A DNA stretch of 64,000 nucleotides from Poseidonocella sp. HB161398 (lineage in GTDB: Bacteria; Pseudomonadota; Alphaproteobacteria; Rhodobacterales; Rhodobacteraceae): contig NZ_VATA01000002.1 in the NCBI RefSeq assembly GCF_005870025.1, forward strand, positions 1 through 64,000. Direction: 5' to 3'. The position numbers were made by a program, and so were the translations under genes. The notes below the pieces were generated by a model. It was not told where the DNA came from, ran no database searches, and was given only the letters and a program-made list of their open reading frames with translations. Positions 1 to 7,332 of this stretch are shown piece after piece (the stretch's first letter is position 1; every line of letters starts with the position of its first letter).

Positions 1-39
1 ACCGCGCTCGGCATACCCGTCACTGTGGCCGTAGGATAA
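1..39 (+). CDS. Transposase C-terminal fragment (partial, runs in from left edge)
   Basis: Frame 1 reads TALGIPVTVAVG followed by TAA at 37-39. A short tail of this kind just before an IS end fits the C-terminus of an IS5-family DDE transposase. Only 12 residues are visible, so the call depends mainly on the adjacent IS-like terminus at 76-93. Confidence 0.35.
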   Translation, partial: TALGIPVTVAVG

Positions 40-93
40 GTCCGTCCGGGGAAAGGGGAACCGCGCTCAGCCCCCGATTTGTGCAACAAGGCC
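1..93 (+). mobile_element. Right part of an IS5-like (IS903-type) insertion sequence, truncated by the window edge
   Basis: Position 93 is where an IS-type terminus appears to end: read on the minus strand from 93 the sequence is GGCCTTGTTGCACAAATC, which resembles the IS903-group end (GGCTTTGTTGAATAAATC type). The first 39 bases encode what looks like a transposase C-terminus ending in a TAA, and 40-93 would be the non-coding end. Only one end is visible, so the element's identity, size and target duplication cannot be confirmed. Assignment rests on remembered terminus similarity. Confidence 0.5.
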
Positions 94-138
94 GCTCACA
101 TCTATCCCGATGATCCGACCGTGTGTTACCTTCTCCAT
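94..138 (-). pseudogene. IS110-like transposase N-terminal fragment, interrupted by an IS
   Basis: On the minus strand an ATG at 138-136 follows a strong ribosome site (AGGAGGAGAGC) and reads MEKVTHGRIIGIDVS before running into the IS-like terminus at 93, where a stop soon follows. The I-G-I-D-V-S start resembles IS110/IS1111-family transposases, whose first catalytic Asp lies in a GIDVS-type motif. The reading is that an IS5-like element jumped into the first codons of an IS110-type gene. The fragment is very short, so this is a tentative call. Confidence 0.4.
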
Positions 139-262
139 GCTCTCCTCCTTCTGATACGCGGTCCCACGAGGGCCGCTGGCAACTGTTCGAGACAATGAAG
201 GAGAGGCGGTGCCGACAGGCTAAGAAGCGTGGCCATGCCACAAGGGTCAGACGTCGCGCACC

Positions 263-300
263 ACCCCGTCACGGGTCCTGGCCGGGACACGTGACGGGGT
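263..300. repeat. Long inverted repeat (hairpin), 16-bp arms with one mismatch
   Basis: Arms 263-278 and 285-300 pair except at 274/289; the outer perfect part is ACCCCGTCACG against CGTGACGGGGT and the inner part GTCC against GGAC, leaving a 6-base loop. It lies 26 bp outside the left end of the IS5/IS427 element and has no T-tract, so it is not a standard terminator. It could be a structured end of the older IS110-like element or another IS remnant. Confidence 0.7.
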
Positions 301-325
301 CACGCTAGCAGATCCACGATACAGA

Positions 326-1158
326 AGGGTCAGGACCCATTGATTTCCCGGTGGCAGCGTGATTCACGGCTCGGAAATCGAGCGGTGAACATGTCTGATC
401 TTTTCTGGTTGAGCGACGCGCAGATGGCGCGTCTGGAGCCCTTCTTCCCAAGTCCCACGGCAAGCCTCGCGTCGATGATCGACGAGTGTTGAGCGGGATT
501 ATCTTCATCAATCGCAATGGTTTACGTTGGCGCGACGCCCCGGCGGAATATGGCCCGCACAAGACACTCTACAACCGTTGGAAACGTTGGAGTGACAAGG
601 GTATCTTCGCGCGGATGATGGTCGGCTTGGCCGCCGATCACGGCGAACGGAAGACCGTCATGATCGACGCAACCTATCTGAAGGCACACCGCACAGCGAC
701 CAGCATGGGCGTGAAAAAGGGGGGCGTGGACGCCTGATCGGGCGAACCAAGGGCGGCATGAATACCAAGTTGCACGCCATCTGCGACAGCCAGGGCCGCC
801 CGCTGAGCCTGTTCGTGACCGCGGGACAAGTCAGCGACTACATCGGCGCACGGGCTTTGGTGAGCAGCCTGCCGAAAGTCGATTGGCTGCTCGGGGATCG
901 CGGCTATGACGCCGATTGGTTCCGAGAAGCATTGAACGACAAGGGGATACGCGCCTGCATCCCGGGCCGAAAACAGCGCAAGAAGACCGTGAAATACGAT
1001 AAGCGTCGGTACAAAAGGCGCAACAGGATCGAGATCATGTTCTGCAGGCTCAAGGACTGGCGGCGTGTCGCCACGCGTTACGACCGCTGCCCAAAGGTCT
1101 TCCTCTCAGCCATCGCCCTCGCGGCAACCGTCATCTATTGGCTATGAGTCCTGACCCT
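326..1158 (+). mobile_element. IS5-family (IS427-group) insertion sequence, 833 bp
   Basis: Imperfect terminal inverted repeats are visible: AGGGTCAGGACCC at 326-338 and, on the other strand at 1158-1146, AGGGTCAGGACTC (12 of 13 match). The trinucleotide AGA directly flanks both ends (323-325 and 1159-1161), a plausible target duplication. Between the ends lies a two-frame transposase with an A5G6 slippage run, the usual IS427-group arrangement. The insertion removes the last few codons of the adjacent minus-strand gene. Confidence 0.9.
391..1147 (+). pseudogene. IS5/IS427-type transposase, orfA frameshifted, orfA-orfB normally joined by programmed -1 shift
   Basis: The N-terminus begins at 391 (MSDLFWLSDAQMARLEPFFP), but a base is missing near 449 relative to the family pattern (CCA-AGT where CCC-AAG-TCC is expected), so that frame stops at 490-492. 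The family sequence resumes in another frame (VLSGIIFINRNGLRWRDAP from 486). At 712-722 a GTG-AAAAAGGGGGG run is the expected -1 slippage site leading into the orfB frame, which ends at 1147. DDE-type motifs are visible: MIDATYLKAH, LLGDRGYDADW and RNRIEIMFCRLKDWRR. The shift near 449 probably makes this copy inactive unless it is a sequencing error. Confidence 0.8.
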
Positions 1159-1525
1159 AGAATATTTCAACTTCAGATGTGTCTTCCATATTGTTGCGCC
1201 CATCCAGGTAAGTATTCTGCAACTCATGTAATTTTAGATTTTTTTCAATTGATTTCGTGAAGATGAGGGAAGAGCATTGAGAATTTTCTCCTGTAACTTC
1301 TAACAGGTGAGATACGTCGAACAATTTTTGACTCAGCCTGTCTAGATCTTGGAGCCTCATGAGGACTTCTCCCGGCAAATCGTCATCGGTTTGAAATAAC
1401 TCAGATATAGCTTCTTGAAGGGTTAGACAGGAGTTTCCGCACTCCAGAAGTATAGTGGAGGTCTTTCTGAAAAAGTCCTGTTGTGCAAGCCCGATTTGAG
1501 TTCGGCGTTCGTTTTTGGTTCTCAT
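1157..1525 (-). CDS. Small helical protein of unknown function, last gene of the che operon, 3' end altered by IS
   Basis: 122 residues, predicted mostly helical and rich in Leu and charged residues, with no recognised motif. It starts at 1525, directly after the upstream cheY-like gene stops at 1526, so it is translationally tied to the chemotaxis operon. The stop codon TAG is formed at 1159-1157 by the IS end: fusing the flanks with one AGA copy would extend the protein by CIVDLLA to a TGA at 302-300. A small helical protein at the end of a che operon might act on CheY phosphorylation (a CheZ-like role), but there is no sequence proof. Low GC like its neighbours cheY and cheR. Confidence 0.6.
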   Translation of the reverse strand: MRTKNERRTQIGLAQQDFFRKTSTILLECGNSCLTLQEAISELFQTDDDLPGEVLMRLQDLDRLSQKLFDVSHLLEVTGENSQCSSLIFTKSIEKNLKLHELQNTYLDGRNNMEDTSEVEIF

Positions 1526-1912
1526 TTAGAGGCGTCCAACAACCGCCTCAATGCAATTCTTTAGGTCTGGTGGTTGGAATGGCTTCTTGATAAAGTTGTT
1601 CATGCCGAGTTTTTTTCCGTTCTCGATAATTTGACGCTCCGCGCGTCCGGTTATAAGTATGAAGCCCACACCCTTCGTCTTCGGGCTTGTTCTTAATGAA
1701 TGAAGAAGTTGTAGTCCATCCATTCCTGGCATGTTGAAGTCCGAAATAACAAGGTGGACAGGTGATTTTTCGATAATCTTTAGTGCAGTTGGGCCGTCAG
1801 GAGCATGGGCGACAGATTTTATTCCGAAACCTTCAAGCGCTTGCACGAGTAATCCACGTGATGTTGACATGTCGTCAACAACCATCACTCGCAATTGGTC
1901 TCTGAGTGCCAT
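1526..1912 (-). CDS. cheY: CheY-like single-domain response regulator (second copy)
   Basis: 128 residues forming one receiver domain. The acidic pair is D13-D14, the phosphoacceptor is D58 in SDFNMPGMDG, with T88 and K110 completing the active site. It would receive phosphate from CheA at 3239-5440. It follows cheR after a 19-bp gap and abuts the next gene. Its base composition is much AT-richer than the first cheY of the operon (5455-5820). The two proteins differ in sequence, so this is not a recent duplication. It may act on the flagellar motor or serve as a phosphate sink. Confidence 0.9.
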   Translation of the reverse strand: MALRDQLRVMVVDDMSTSRGLLVQALEGFGIKSVAHAPDGPTALKIIEKSPVHLVISDFNMPGMDGLQLLHSLRTSPKTKGVGFILITGRAERQIIENGKKLGMNNFIKKPFQPPDLKNCIEAVVGRL

Positions 1913-1931
1913 AAGTGTACGAAACCTCCAG

Positions 1932-2780
1932 CTACAGTTTTCTGTACGTGGTTATCCCGGCGGTCTTTAAAGAGTATGATCCCGGTTCTTGGATTCTTTC
2001 GGAGTGCCCAATGAAAAGCCATCCATCTTTCTTCAATATTTTTGTAAATCGTCCCCACAGGTCATTCTGCGTTTTTTCATCGAAGTATATAACCACATTT
2101 CTACAGAATATTGCGTCGAAATTCGACTTCATAGGCCATTCGGAAAGTAAGTTTAGGCGTCGGAACGTTACATGATTCATTATTTCTCTTGATAGCCTCA
2201 TTTGACCATCTTCCGTCTGGATGAAATATTTTGAGAGGATATTCTTTGGGATGCTGCTGACTTGCCGCTCACTATAGACCCCTTGCATCGCGAATTCGAT
2301 GACTTGAGGGTCGATATCCGTTGCTAGAAGCTTTAAGTCGTAGTTTTGGAGATTGGGAAGGTTTTCATGAAGGGTGATCGCAATTGAATAGATTTCTTGT
2401 CCGGTCGAGCAGCCCGCAGACCAGATTCGGACGCTCGTTCCTGACTCGAGCTTCTTTTTTAATTCAGGTATTATTTCATCTGCAAGTGTTTGGAAATGAT
2501 GTTCTTCTCGAAAAAAATGACTGACATTGGTGGTAAGAGCAGAGAGCAGGTGGATCGTCTCGTTCCTTCCATCTTCTGATTCGAGAAGCTTGAAGTATGA
2601 TTCCAAGTTAGGAAGTTTTAATTCCTTGGTTCGTTTTGAGAGACGGGCTGCAATCATAGATGACTTGCTCTCGACTAAAACAAGTCCAGCTTCCTTATGG
2701 GCCACGCTTGCGACGAAGCGGAATTGTTCTGCTGTTAGAGCTGGTGCGATCGCAGGGATGTTCTTCATCTTAGGCGGCAA
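1932..2780 (-). CDS. cheR: Chemotaxis protein methyltransferase CheR
   Basis: 282 residues, normal CheR length. CheR transfers methyl groups from S-adenosylmethionine to glutamates of chemoreceptors for adaptation. Visible family motifs are TNVSHFFRE in the N-terminal part, the SAM-binding AGCSTGQEIYS, TDID, FCRNVVIYFD and GHSE. The start at 2780 overlaps the end of cheW (2770) by 11 bp, indicating translational coupling. No partner cheB (methylesterase) is present downstream, where the operon ends at an IS. GC content is low compared with cheA. Confidence 0.95.
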   Translation of the reverse strand: MPPKMKNIPAIAPALTAEQFRFVASVAHKEAGLVLVESKSSMIAARLSKRTKELKLPNLESYFKLLESEDGRNETIHLLSALTTNVSHFFREEHHFQTLADEIIPELKKKLESGTSVRIWSAGCSTGQEIYSIAITLHENLPNLQNYDLKLLATDIDPQVIEFAMQGVYSERQVSSIPKNILSKYFIQTEDGQMRLSREIMNHVTFRRLNLLSEWPMKSNFDAIFCRNVVIYFDEKTQNDLWGRFTKILKKDGWLFIGHSERIQEPGSYSLKTAGITTYRKL

Positions 2781-3237
2781 TGCCTTCCTTGCTGGGCATT
2801 ACGGATTCGAGGTTCAAGACGCGTATCATTCGGCCCTCATATATGGTCAGTGCTCGGATGAAAGTGTGAGAGACGTCCGCCGCTAGTTCCGGCGGTTGCT
2901 GCATTTCATTCAATGGTATGGAGAGAATGTCGGAGACCGCATTGACAAGAAGCCCAAGTGTCTGCCCGTCAATGTGGACAACTATGATAACATTTCTTGA
3001 ACTATCCTCGCCTGACGGGAGGCCTAGACGAGAGGCAAGGTCAACGATTGGCAGGACAGTTCCGCGCAAATTTATGACGCCGCGAACAAAACTTGGAGCG
3101 TGGGGAAGAGGTGTTGCTTTCGTCCAGCCTCTAATTTCCCGAACGGACATGATATCGACGGAATATTCCTGCTCTCCGACTCGAAAGGAGAGGAGTTCAA
3201 TTTCGCCGGCTTCTGTCTTGGATTCATCATCGCTCAT
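2770..3237 (-). CDS. cheW: Chemotaxis adaptor protein CheW
   Basis: 155 residues from ATG 3237, the start chosen because it sits just after the cheA stop (3241-3239) and gives the normal N-terminus MSDDESKTEAG; a longer in-frame reading would overlap cheA by about 75 bp. CheW couples receptors to CheA. Family features include LLSFRVGEQEYSVDI, VREI, FVRGVINLRGTVLPIVDL and LGLLVNAVSDIL. This gene marks the switch from GC-rich (cheA) to AT-richer DNA in the operon. Confidence 0.95.
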   Translation of the reverse strand: MSDDESKTEAGEIELLSFRVGEQEYSVDIMSVREIRGWTKATPLPHAPSFVRGVINLRGTVLPIVDLASRLGLPSGEDSSRNVIIVVHIDGQTLGLLVNAVSDILSIPLNEMQQPPELAADVSHTFIRALTIYEGRMIRVLNLESVMPSKEGIAA

Positions 3238-3238
3238 T

Positions 3239-5440
3239 TCAAACCACTTCCATGATGTGAGACTTCTTCGGGCAAGTCCTGCCGCTGGCGTTTGCCGTAA
3301 TGTCGATGGGATCAAGGATCAGGGCGATCTGGCCATCACCGAGAATGGTTGCAGCCGCGACACCGGGGACATGGCCGTAACTGTCCTGAAGGCCCTTGAT
3401 GACGACCTGGCGCTGGTCGTGGATAGAGTCGACGACTAGCGCGGCGCGGCTTCCATCTTCGTGGGCGATCAGGAGGATGATGCCGCCGCAGTAATCCTCC
3501 AGCGGTTCGCGGTAGCCAAGTTCAGTGCCGAGATCGAGCAGGGGAACAAACTCTCCGCGGATTTGGACGACATTGGTTTCGGGACCGAGCTTCCGGATAT
3601 CGCCCGAGGAGAGGGTGAGGGTTTCGACGATGGCATTGAGCGGGACGACGAGCGTTTCGCCCGCGACATGCACGACCATCCCGTCGAGGACCGCAAGAGT
3701 CAGGGGCAGACTGATGGAGAAGGTCGTTCCCTTGCCGCGCTCGGAACTGATCGATATGCGGCCGCCGAGGCCCTGGATCGAGCTCTTGACGACATCCATG
3801 CCGACGCCGCGTCCGGAGAGGCTGGAGACCTCGCTGGCGGTCGAAAAGCCTGGAAGAAATAATAGGTTGTCGATCTCGGAGTCGGTAAGGGTGCTGTCCT
3901 CGGGAATCAGCCCTTTCTGGATAGCCACCTTGAGGACGCGATCCCGGTTGATGCCGCCGCCATCATCCGAGACTTCGATCACGACACGCCCGGAGCGGTG
4001 CCCTGCGGAGAGTGTCACCAGGCCTTCCGCGGGCTTGCCAGCCGCGAGACGGTCGTCGGTCTTTTCCAGGCCGTGGTCGACGGCGTTGCGGATCATATGG
4101 GTCAGCGGATCTGCGAGACGTTCGATGACGGTCTTGTCGACTTCGGTGGCATCGCCGTCGGTTTTCAGCCGCACCGTCTTGCCGATGGTCGCGGAGGCCT
4201 CGCGAACAATGCGCGACATGCGCTGGAACAGCGACTTCACCGGCTGGGCGCGGATCATCATCACACTGTCCTGGATGTCCCGGGTCAGCTGCATGAATTC
4301 CTCGAGTCCGTTCACCACCGGCGAATTCGGCGGCAGGCCGGCCTCGGTGACGCTCTGGGAGAGCATGGCCTGATTGATCACAAGTTCGCCGACCAGGTTC
4401 ACGAGCCGGTCGATGCGTTCGAGATCCACCCGCACGGTGGCTTTCGCGGCGGCAGGAGCGCTGGCGGCGCCGCCGGTCTTGGGCGCGGCCTTGACGGGAA
4501 CGTTACGCTCTGCGGGAAGCGGGGTGTCATCCTCGTCTTCCCGGTCCCCGCCGCTAAAAGGCGCGGGTCCATCCTCTGCAGCACTGTCGTCGGCTGCGTC
4601 GTCATCCGCATTGAGCGCAGAGAAATCGGGCATGGGCGGCGGGGCGGTGCCGTCCGGGGCCTGCGCCACGTCCTCGCTGATCTCGAGCCCGCAAAGACCT
4701 TCGACGAATTCGAACACCTCCTCCACTTCGGAGAGAGACGCCTCGGTCGCCAGGCGGATCTGCCAGGACAGATGCGCGCCCTTCGGGTTGAGGTCATCGA
4801 GGTCGGGCACGTCGGCGGCCTGCAGCTCGGCTTCCATCTCGCCCAGCTGGGAGAGGGCGCGCAGAACATAGAGCGGCTCGTTGCCGAGCGCGTAGAGCTG
4901 TTCCTCTGGCTTGAAGGCGATGCGGAACCCGGCCGGGGCGGGCGCGCCCGCGGGAGCCTCGTCGGCGCCACCCTCATCGGGCAGCCCCAGATCCAGCGAC
5001 AGGCCCATCGGCTGGAACTCGCTGTCGGCGATCTCGTCCTCTTCCTCGCCGGCAATCGCCTGCAGGCTCGCCAGCGTGCGGTCGATCGCATCCTGGTCCA
5101 CCGGCGTCTCGTCGCGGGCGGAGCGGACCAGATCGGAGAGCAGGTCGCCGCAGGTGAAGAACAGCAGGATCGCTTCCTGGTCCGGGTGGTAATTGCCGGA
5201 GCGGACCTCGTCGAGAACGGTCTCGAAGCTGTGGGCGAATTTCACCAGGTCGTCGAGGCCGAAGGCGCCGGCGCCGCCCTTGATGGAATGGACCGCGCGG
5301 AACACCGAATTGATCGTGTCGCTGTCGGCACTGCCATCCTCCATGGACTGGAGGCCTTCCTGTGCGGCCTCGAGCAGCTCCTCGCATTCGATGAAGAAGG
5401 AGGCCCGGATTTCGGCCATCGGATCGTTCGGTTCGGACAT
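3239..5440 (-). CDS. cheA: Chemotaxis sensor histidine kinase CheA
   Basis: 733 residues. Domains in order: HPt domain with phosphorylated His51 in AVHSIKGGAGAFG; a second acidic, Ala/Pro-rich region around 150-330 (linkers plus a P2-like segment); dimerisation helices; HATPase with N box HMIRNAVDHGLE, G1 box DDGGGINRDRV and GRGVGMDVV; and a C-terminal CheW-like domain. It autophosphorylates in response to receptors and passes phosphate to CheY. It is 14 bp from the upstream cheY and coupled to cheW downstream. The final residues after LILDPIDITA are an unusual short tail, where the GC content also begins to fall. Confidence 0.97.
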   Translation of the reverse strand: MSEPNDPMAEIRASFFIECEELLEAAQEGLQSMEDGSADSDTINSVFRAVHSIKGGAGAFGLDDLVKFAHSFETVLDEVRSGNYHPDQEAILLFFTCGDLLSDLVRSARDETPVDQDAIDRTLASLQAIAGEEEDEIADSEFQPMGLSLDLGLPDEGGADEAPAGAPAPAGFRIAFKPEEQLYALGNEPLYVLRALSQLGEMEAELQAADVPDLDDLNPKGAHLSWQIRLATEASLSEVEEVFEFVEGLCGLEISEDVAQAPDGTAPPPMPDFSALNADDDAADDSAAEDGPAPFSGGDREDEDDTPLPAERNVPVKAAPKTGGAASAPAAAKATVRVDLERIDRLVNLVGELVINQAMLSQSVTEAGLPPNSPVVNGLEEFMQLTRDIQDSVMMIRAQPVKSLFQRMSRIVREASATIGKTVRLKTDGDATEVDKTVIERLADPLTHMIRNAVDHGLEKTDDRLAAGKPAEGLVTLSAGHRSGRVVIEVSDDGGGINRDRVLKVAIQKGLIPEDSTLTDSEIDNLLFLPGFSTASEVSSLSGRGVGMDVVKSSIQGLGGRISISSERGKGTTFSISLPLTLAVLDGMVVHVAGETLVVPLNAIVETLTLSSGDIRKLGPETNVVQIRGEFVPLLDLGTELGYREPLEDYCGGIILLIAHEDGSRAALVVDSIHDQRQVVIKGLQDSYGHVPGVAAATILGDGQIALILDPIDITANASGRTCPKKSHIMEVV

Positions 5441-5454
5441 GAGCGGCGGCCCTC

Positions 5455-5820
5455 CTACCCAGCGACCATGTGGAGCGCGCGTACCAGCTTGGCAGGATCG
5501 AACGGCTTGACGATCCAGCCCGTGGCGCCGCCGTCGCGGGCGCGCTGCTTGAGTTCCGTCGCGCTCTCCGTGGTCAGGACCAGGATCGGCACGCCGTTAT
5601 GGCGCTCCTGCTTGCGGACGGCCTCGATGAAGCCGAATCCGTCGAGCTTCGGCATGTTGATATCGGTGATGATCGCGTCCGGGCTCAGCCCTTCGAGCAC
5701 TTCGAGCCCGTGTTCGCCATCCTCGGCCAGATGCGTCTCGAAGCCGGCGCCGGTCAGCGCGAGGCGCAGCATGTCGCGCATGGTGCGGCTGTCGTCGACG
5801 GCCAAAACAGTCAGTGTCAT
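5455..5820 (-). CDS. cheY: CheY-like response regulator (first copy)
   Basis: 121 residues, one receiver domain with D9-D10, phosphoacceptor D53 (ITDINMPKLDG), T83 and K105. Start ATG at 5820 overlaps the STAS gene stop by 4 bp (ATGA). Sitting directly before cheA, it is the probable main output regulator of this chemosensory system. A longer open frame upstream to 6111 is only the shadow of the STAS gene in another frame. Confidence 0.93.
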   Translation of the reverse strand: MTLTVLAVDDSRTMRDMLRLALTGAGFETHLAEDGEHGLEVLEGLSPDAIITDINMPKLDGFGFIEAVRKQERHNGVPILVLTTESATELKQRARDGGATGWIVKPFDPAKLVRALHMVAG

Positions 5821-6098
5821 TGCTCGGCCCCTGCTTTGCTGAAATGCGCCTTGTCGAGCCCGAGCATCTCGATATGCTCGGAGAACTTTCCGGACGGGGA
5901 GGTGACAGTGAGCGAGTGCCCGTCCTGTTCCCAGGACTTCCAGGCAGCCAGGAGCAGCTGCAGCCCGGACGCGCCGAGATGCTTCACCTGCGACCCGTCC
6001 AGCGCGACATCCTCGCCGCGCGCCTCCTTGATCTCGGCATAAAGCGCCTCGACAGCGGCATAGTCCACGCGGGCGGGAAGGCTGATTTCCTTCGTCAT
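5817..6098 (-). CDS. STAS-domain protein at the head of the che operon
   Basis: 93 residues with the STAS (anti-sigma-factor antagonist-like) pattern: a beta-strand start, then ALDGSQVKHLGASGLQLLLAAW, where the Ser in GASG is at the position phosphorylated in SpoIIAA-type proteins. STAS proteins often head chemotaxis operons in alphaproteobacteria; their precise role there is not certain. It is the first gene of the operon, overlapping cheY by 4 bp. Confidence 0.85.
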   Translation of the reverse strand: MTKEISLPARVDYAAVEALYAEIKEARGEDVALDGSQVKHLGASGLQLLLAAWKSWEQDGHSLTVTSPSGKFSEHIEMLGLDKAHFSKAGAEQ

Positions 6099-6185
6099 CG
6101 GCTAGCTCCACGCGGTCTGATCCTCGTTACACGCAACCTTGGTCTCCCTCGATCCGTTACCGGACAAGGCTTAGGGCGCGGTGCG

Positions 6186-6200
6186 TTAAGATCAGATTAG
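6186..6200 (+). promoter_or_regulatory. Candidate CtrA-type site upstream of the che operon
   Basis: TTAA-GATCAGA-TTAG matches the CtrA consensus TTAA-N7-TTAA at seven of eight positions with the correct 7-base spacing. It lies 88-102 bp upstream of the STAS start (6098), the first gene of the che operon. In many Rhodobacterales the CckA-ChpT-CtrA pathway controls motility and chemotaxis, so the location makes sense. A single near-match in a short gap can also be chance. Confidence 0.4.
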
Positions 6201-6208
6201 CGCAGGAG

Positions 6209-7150
6209 CTAGGCGGCGCTCTGGCGGGCGTAGAGCGCGCAGCCATCCAGGGCCGCGAAATCGTCCGTCAGTGCAAAGACCGGAAATTGCCGCAGAAATT
6301 CCGAGAACCGGCCCTTGTCGCACAGCGCGGCGTCGAATCCGTGCTGGCCGAAGAACGGCTGCAGTGCCCGGGCCATGCCGCCGATGAAGACGATTCCCCC
6401 GAAGGGCAGATGGGTCAGTGCCAGATCGCCCGCGACGCGGCCGAGCGTGCCGACCATCAGCGCCAGGAACCGCCCCTCGGGCCCGCCGGGCTCGGCGGCG
6501 GCGCGGCGCAGGATTTCCGCGGGCTCCTCGGGCACGCTGCCGGTCAGCAGCTGGTAGCTCATCGGCATGCCGCGTCCCGACAGCAGATCCTCGACCGAGG
6601 CGAAGCCGTGATGGCGGCGCAGCTCGGCCGCCAGGCGGGCGCCGTCCTCGCTCCAGACCGGCAGGGTGACATGGCCGCATTCGGAGGGCGTCACCATCAG
6701 CCCGCCGGGGCGGCGGTAGACCGGAGCGGCGTTGAACCCGGTGCCGACGCCGATCACCAGCCGGGTCTCCTCGGCATCCGGCACGGCGTCGCCGCAGCGT
6801 TCCAGAAGCGGTTCGGAGCCGACCATGTCAAGCGCGTAGCCCTGGGCGGAAAGGTCATTTATCACAAGACCCTGGATGGCGCCGGTGACGCGGCAGAGCT
6901 CGTCGGCCGAGACGATCCAGTCGCGGTTCGTGAGCCGTCCGATGCCATGGCGCACGGGGCCCGCCACGGCGACGCAGACGCGCTCCGGAGCGGGCAGGGC
7001 GCGCTCGGCCAGATAGCTGGCCAGGATGTCGCCGAGCGAGGCGAATTCGGCATTGCGGTAGCGCCCGACCGCTGCGCGGTCCACCGCGCCGCTGCCGGCC
7101 AGGCCGACCCGGGTATTGGTTCCGCCGACATCCGCTACGATAGTGCTCAC
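6209..7150 (-). CDS. glk: Glucokinase
   Basis: 313 residues, normal for the bacterial Glk (ASKHA fold) family. It phosphorylates glucose with ATP to glucose 6-phosphate (EC 2.7.1.2) in the cytoplasm. Visible are the phosphate-binding DVGGTNTR at 7-14, RLTNRDW, catalytic Asp99 in VINDLSA and the SECGHV segment. It lies 182 bp downstream of aglR on the same strand, so it probably processes the glucose released by the AglA alpha-glucosidase encoded on the other side of aglR. Confidence 0.95.
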   Translation of the reverse strand: MSTIVADVGGTNTRVGLAGSGAVDRAAVGRYRNAEFASLGDILASYLAERALPAPERVCVAVAGPVRHGIGRLTNRDWIVSADELCRVTGAIQGLVINDLSAQGYALDMVGSEPLLERCGDAVPDAEETRLVIGVGTGFNAAPVYRRPGGLMVTPSECGHVTLPVWSEDGARLAAELRRHHGFASVEDLLSGRGMPMSYQLLTGSVPEEPAEILRRAAAEPGGPEGRFLALMVGTLGRVAGDLALTHLPFGGIVFIGGMARALQPFFGQHGFDAALCDKGRFSEFLRQFPVFALTDDFAALDGCALYARQSAA

Positions 7151-7332
7151 TGGTCAGGTCCTCGCAGATACGCTTCGGGCGCGTGATACGGGGGATCGCC
7201 CCTCGGCGCCAAGGTGCCAAATACCGCAGGCCGCCGCGGGCCGGGCGCCGGGGCGCCGCATGGCCTGCGGAATTTGCGGAAAATTCGACGCAGAAAAATC
7301 GCCGGCACGGGGCCGGGCAGGGACGGGCGGCC

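Noticed and set aside
3998-5842. 614-residue plus-strand open frame opposite cheA
   Set aside because: Antisense to cheA and cheY, which have clear domains; composition is that of a shadow frame.
5455-6111. Extended 218-residue form of the first CheY
   Set aside because: The added N-terminal part is the STAS gene in another frame; the receiver domain begins normally at 5820.
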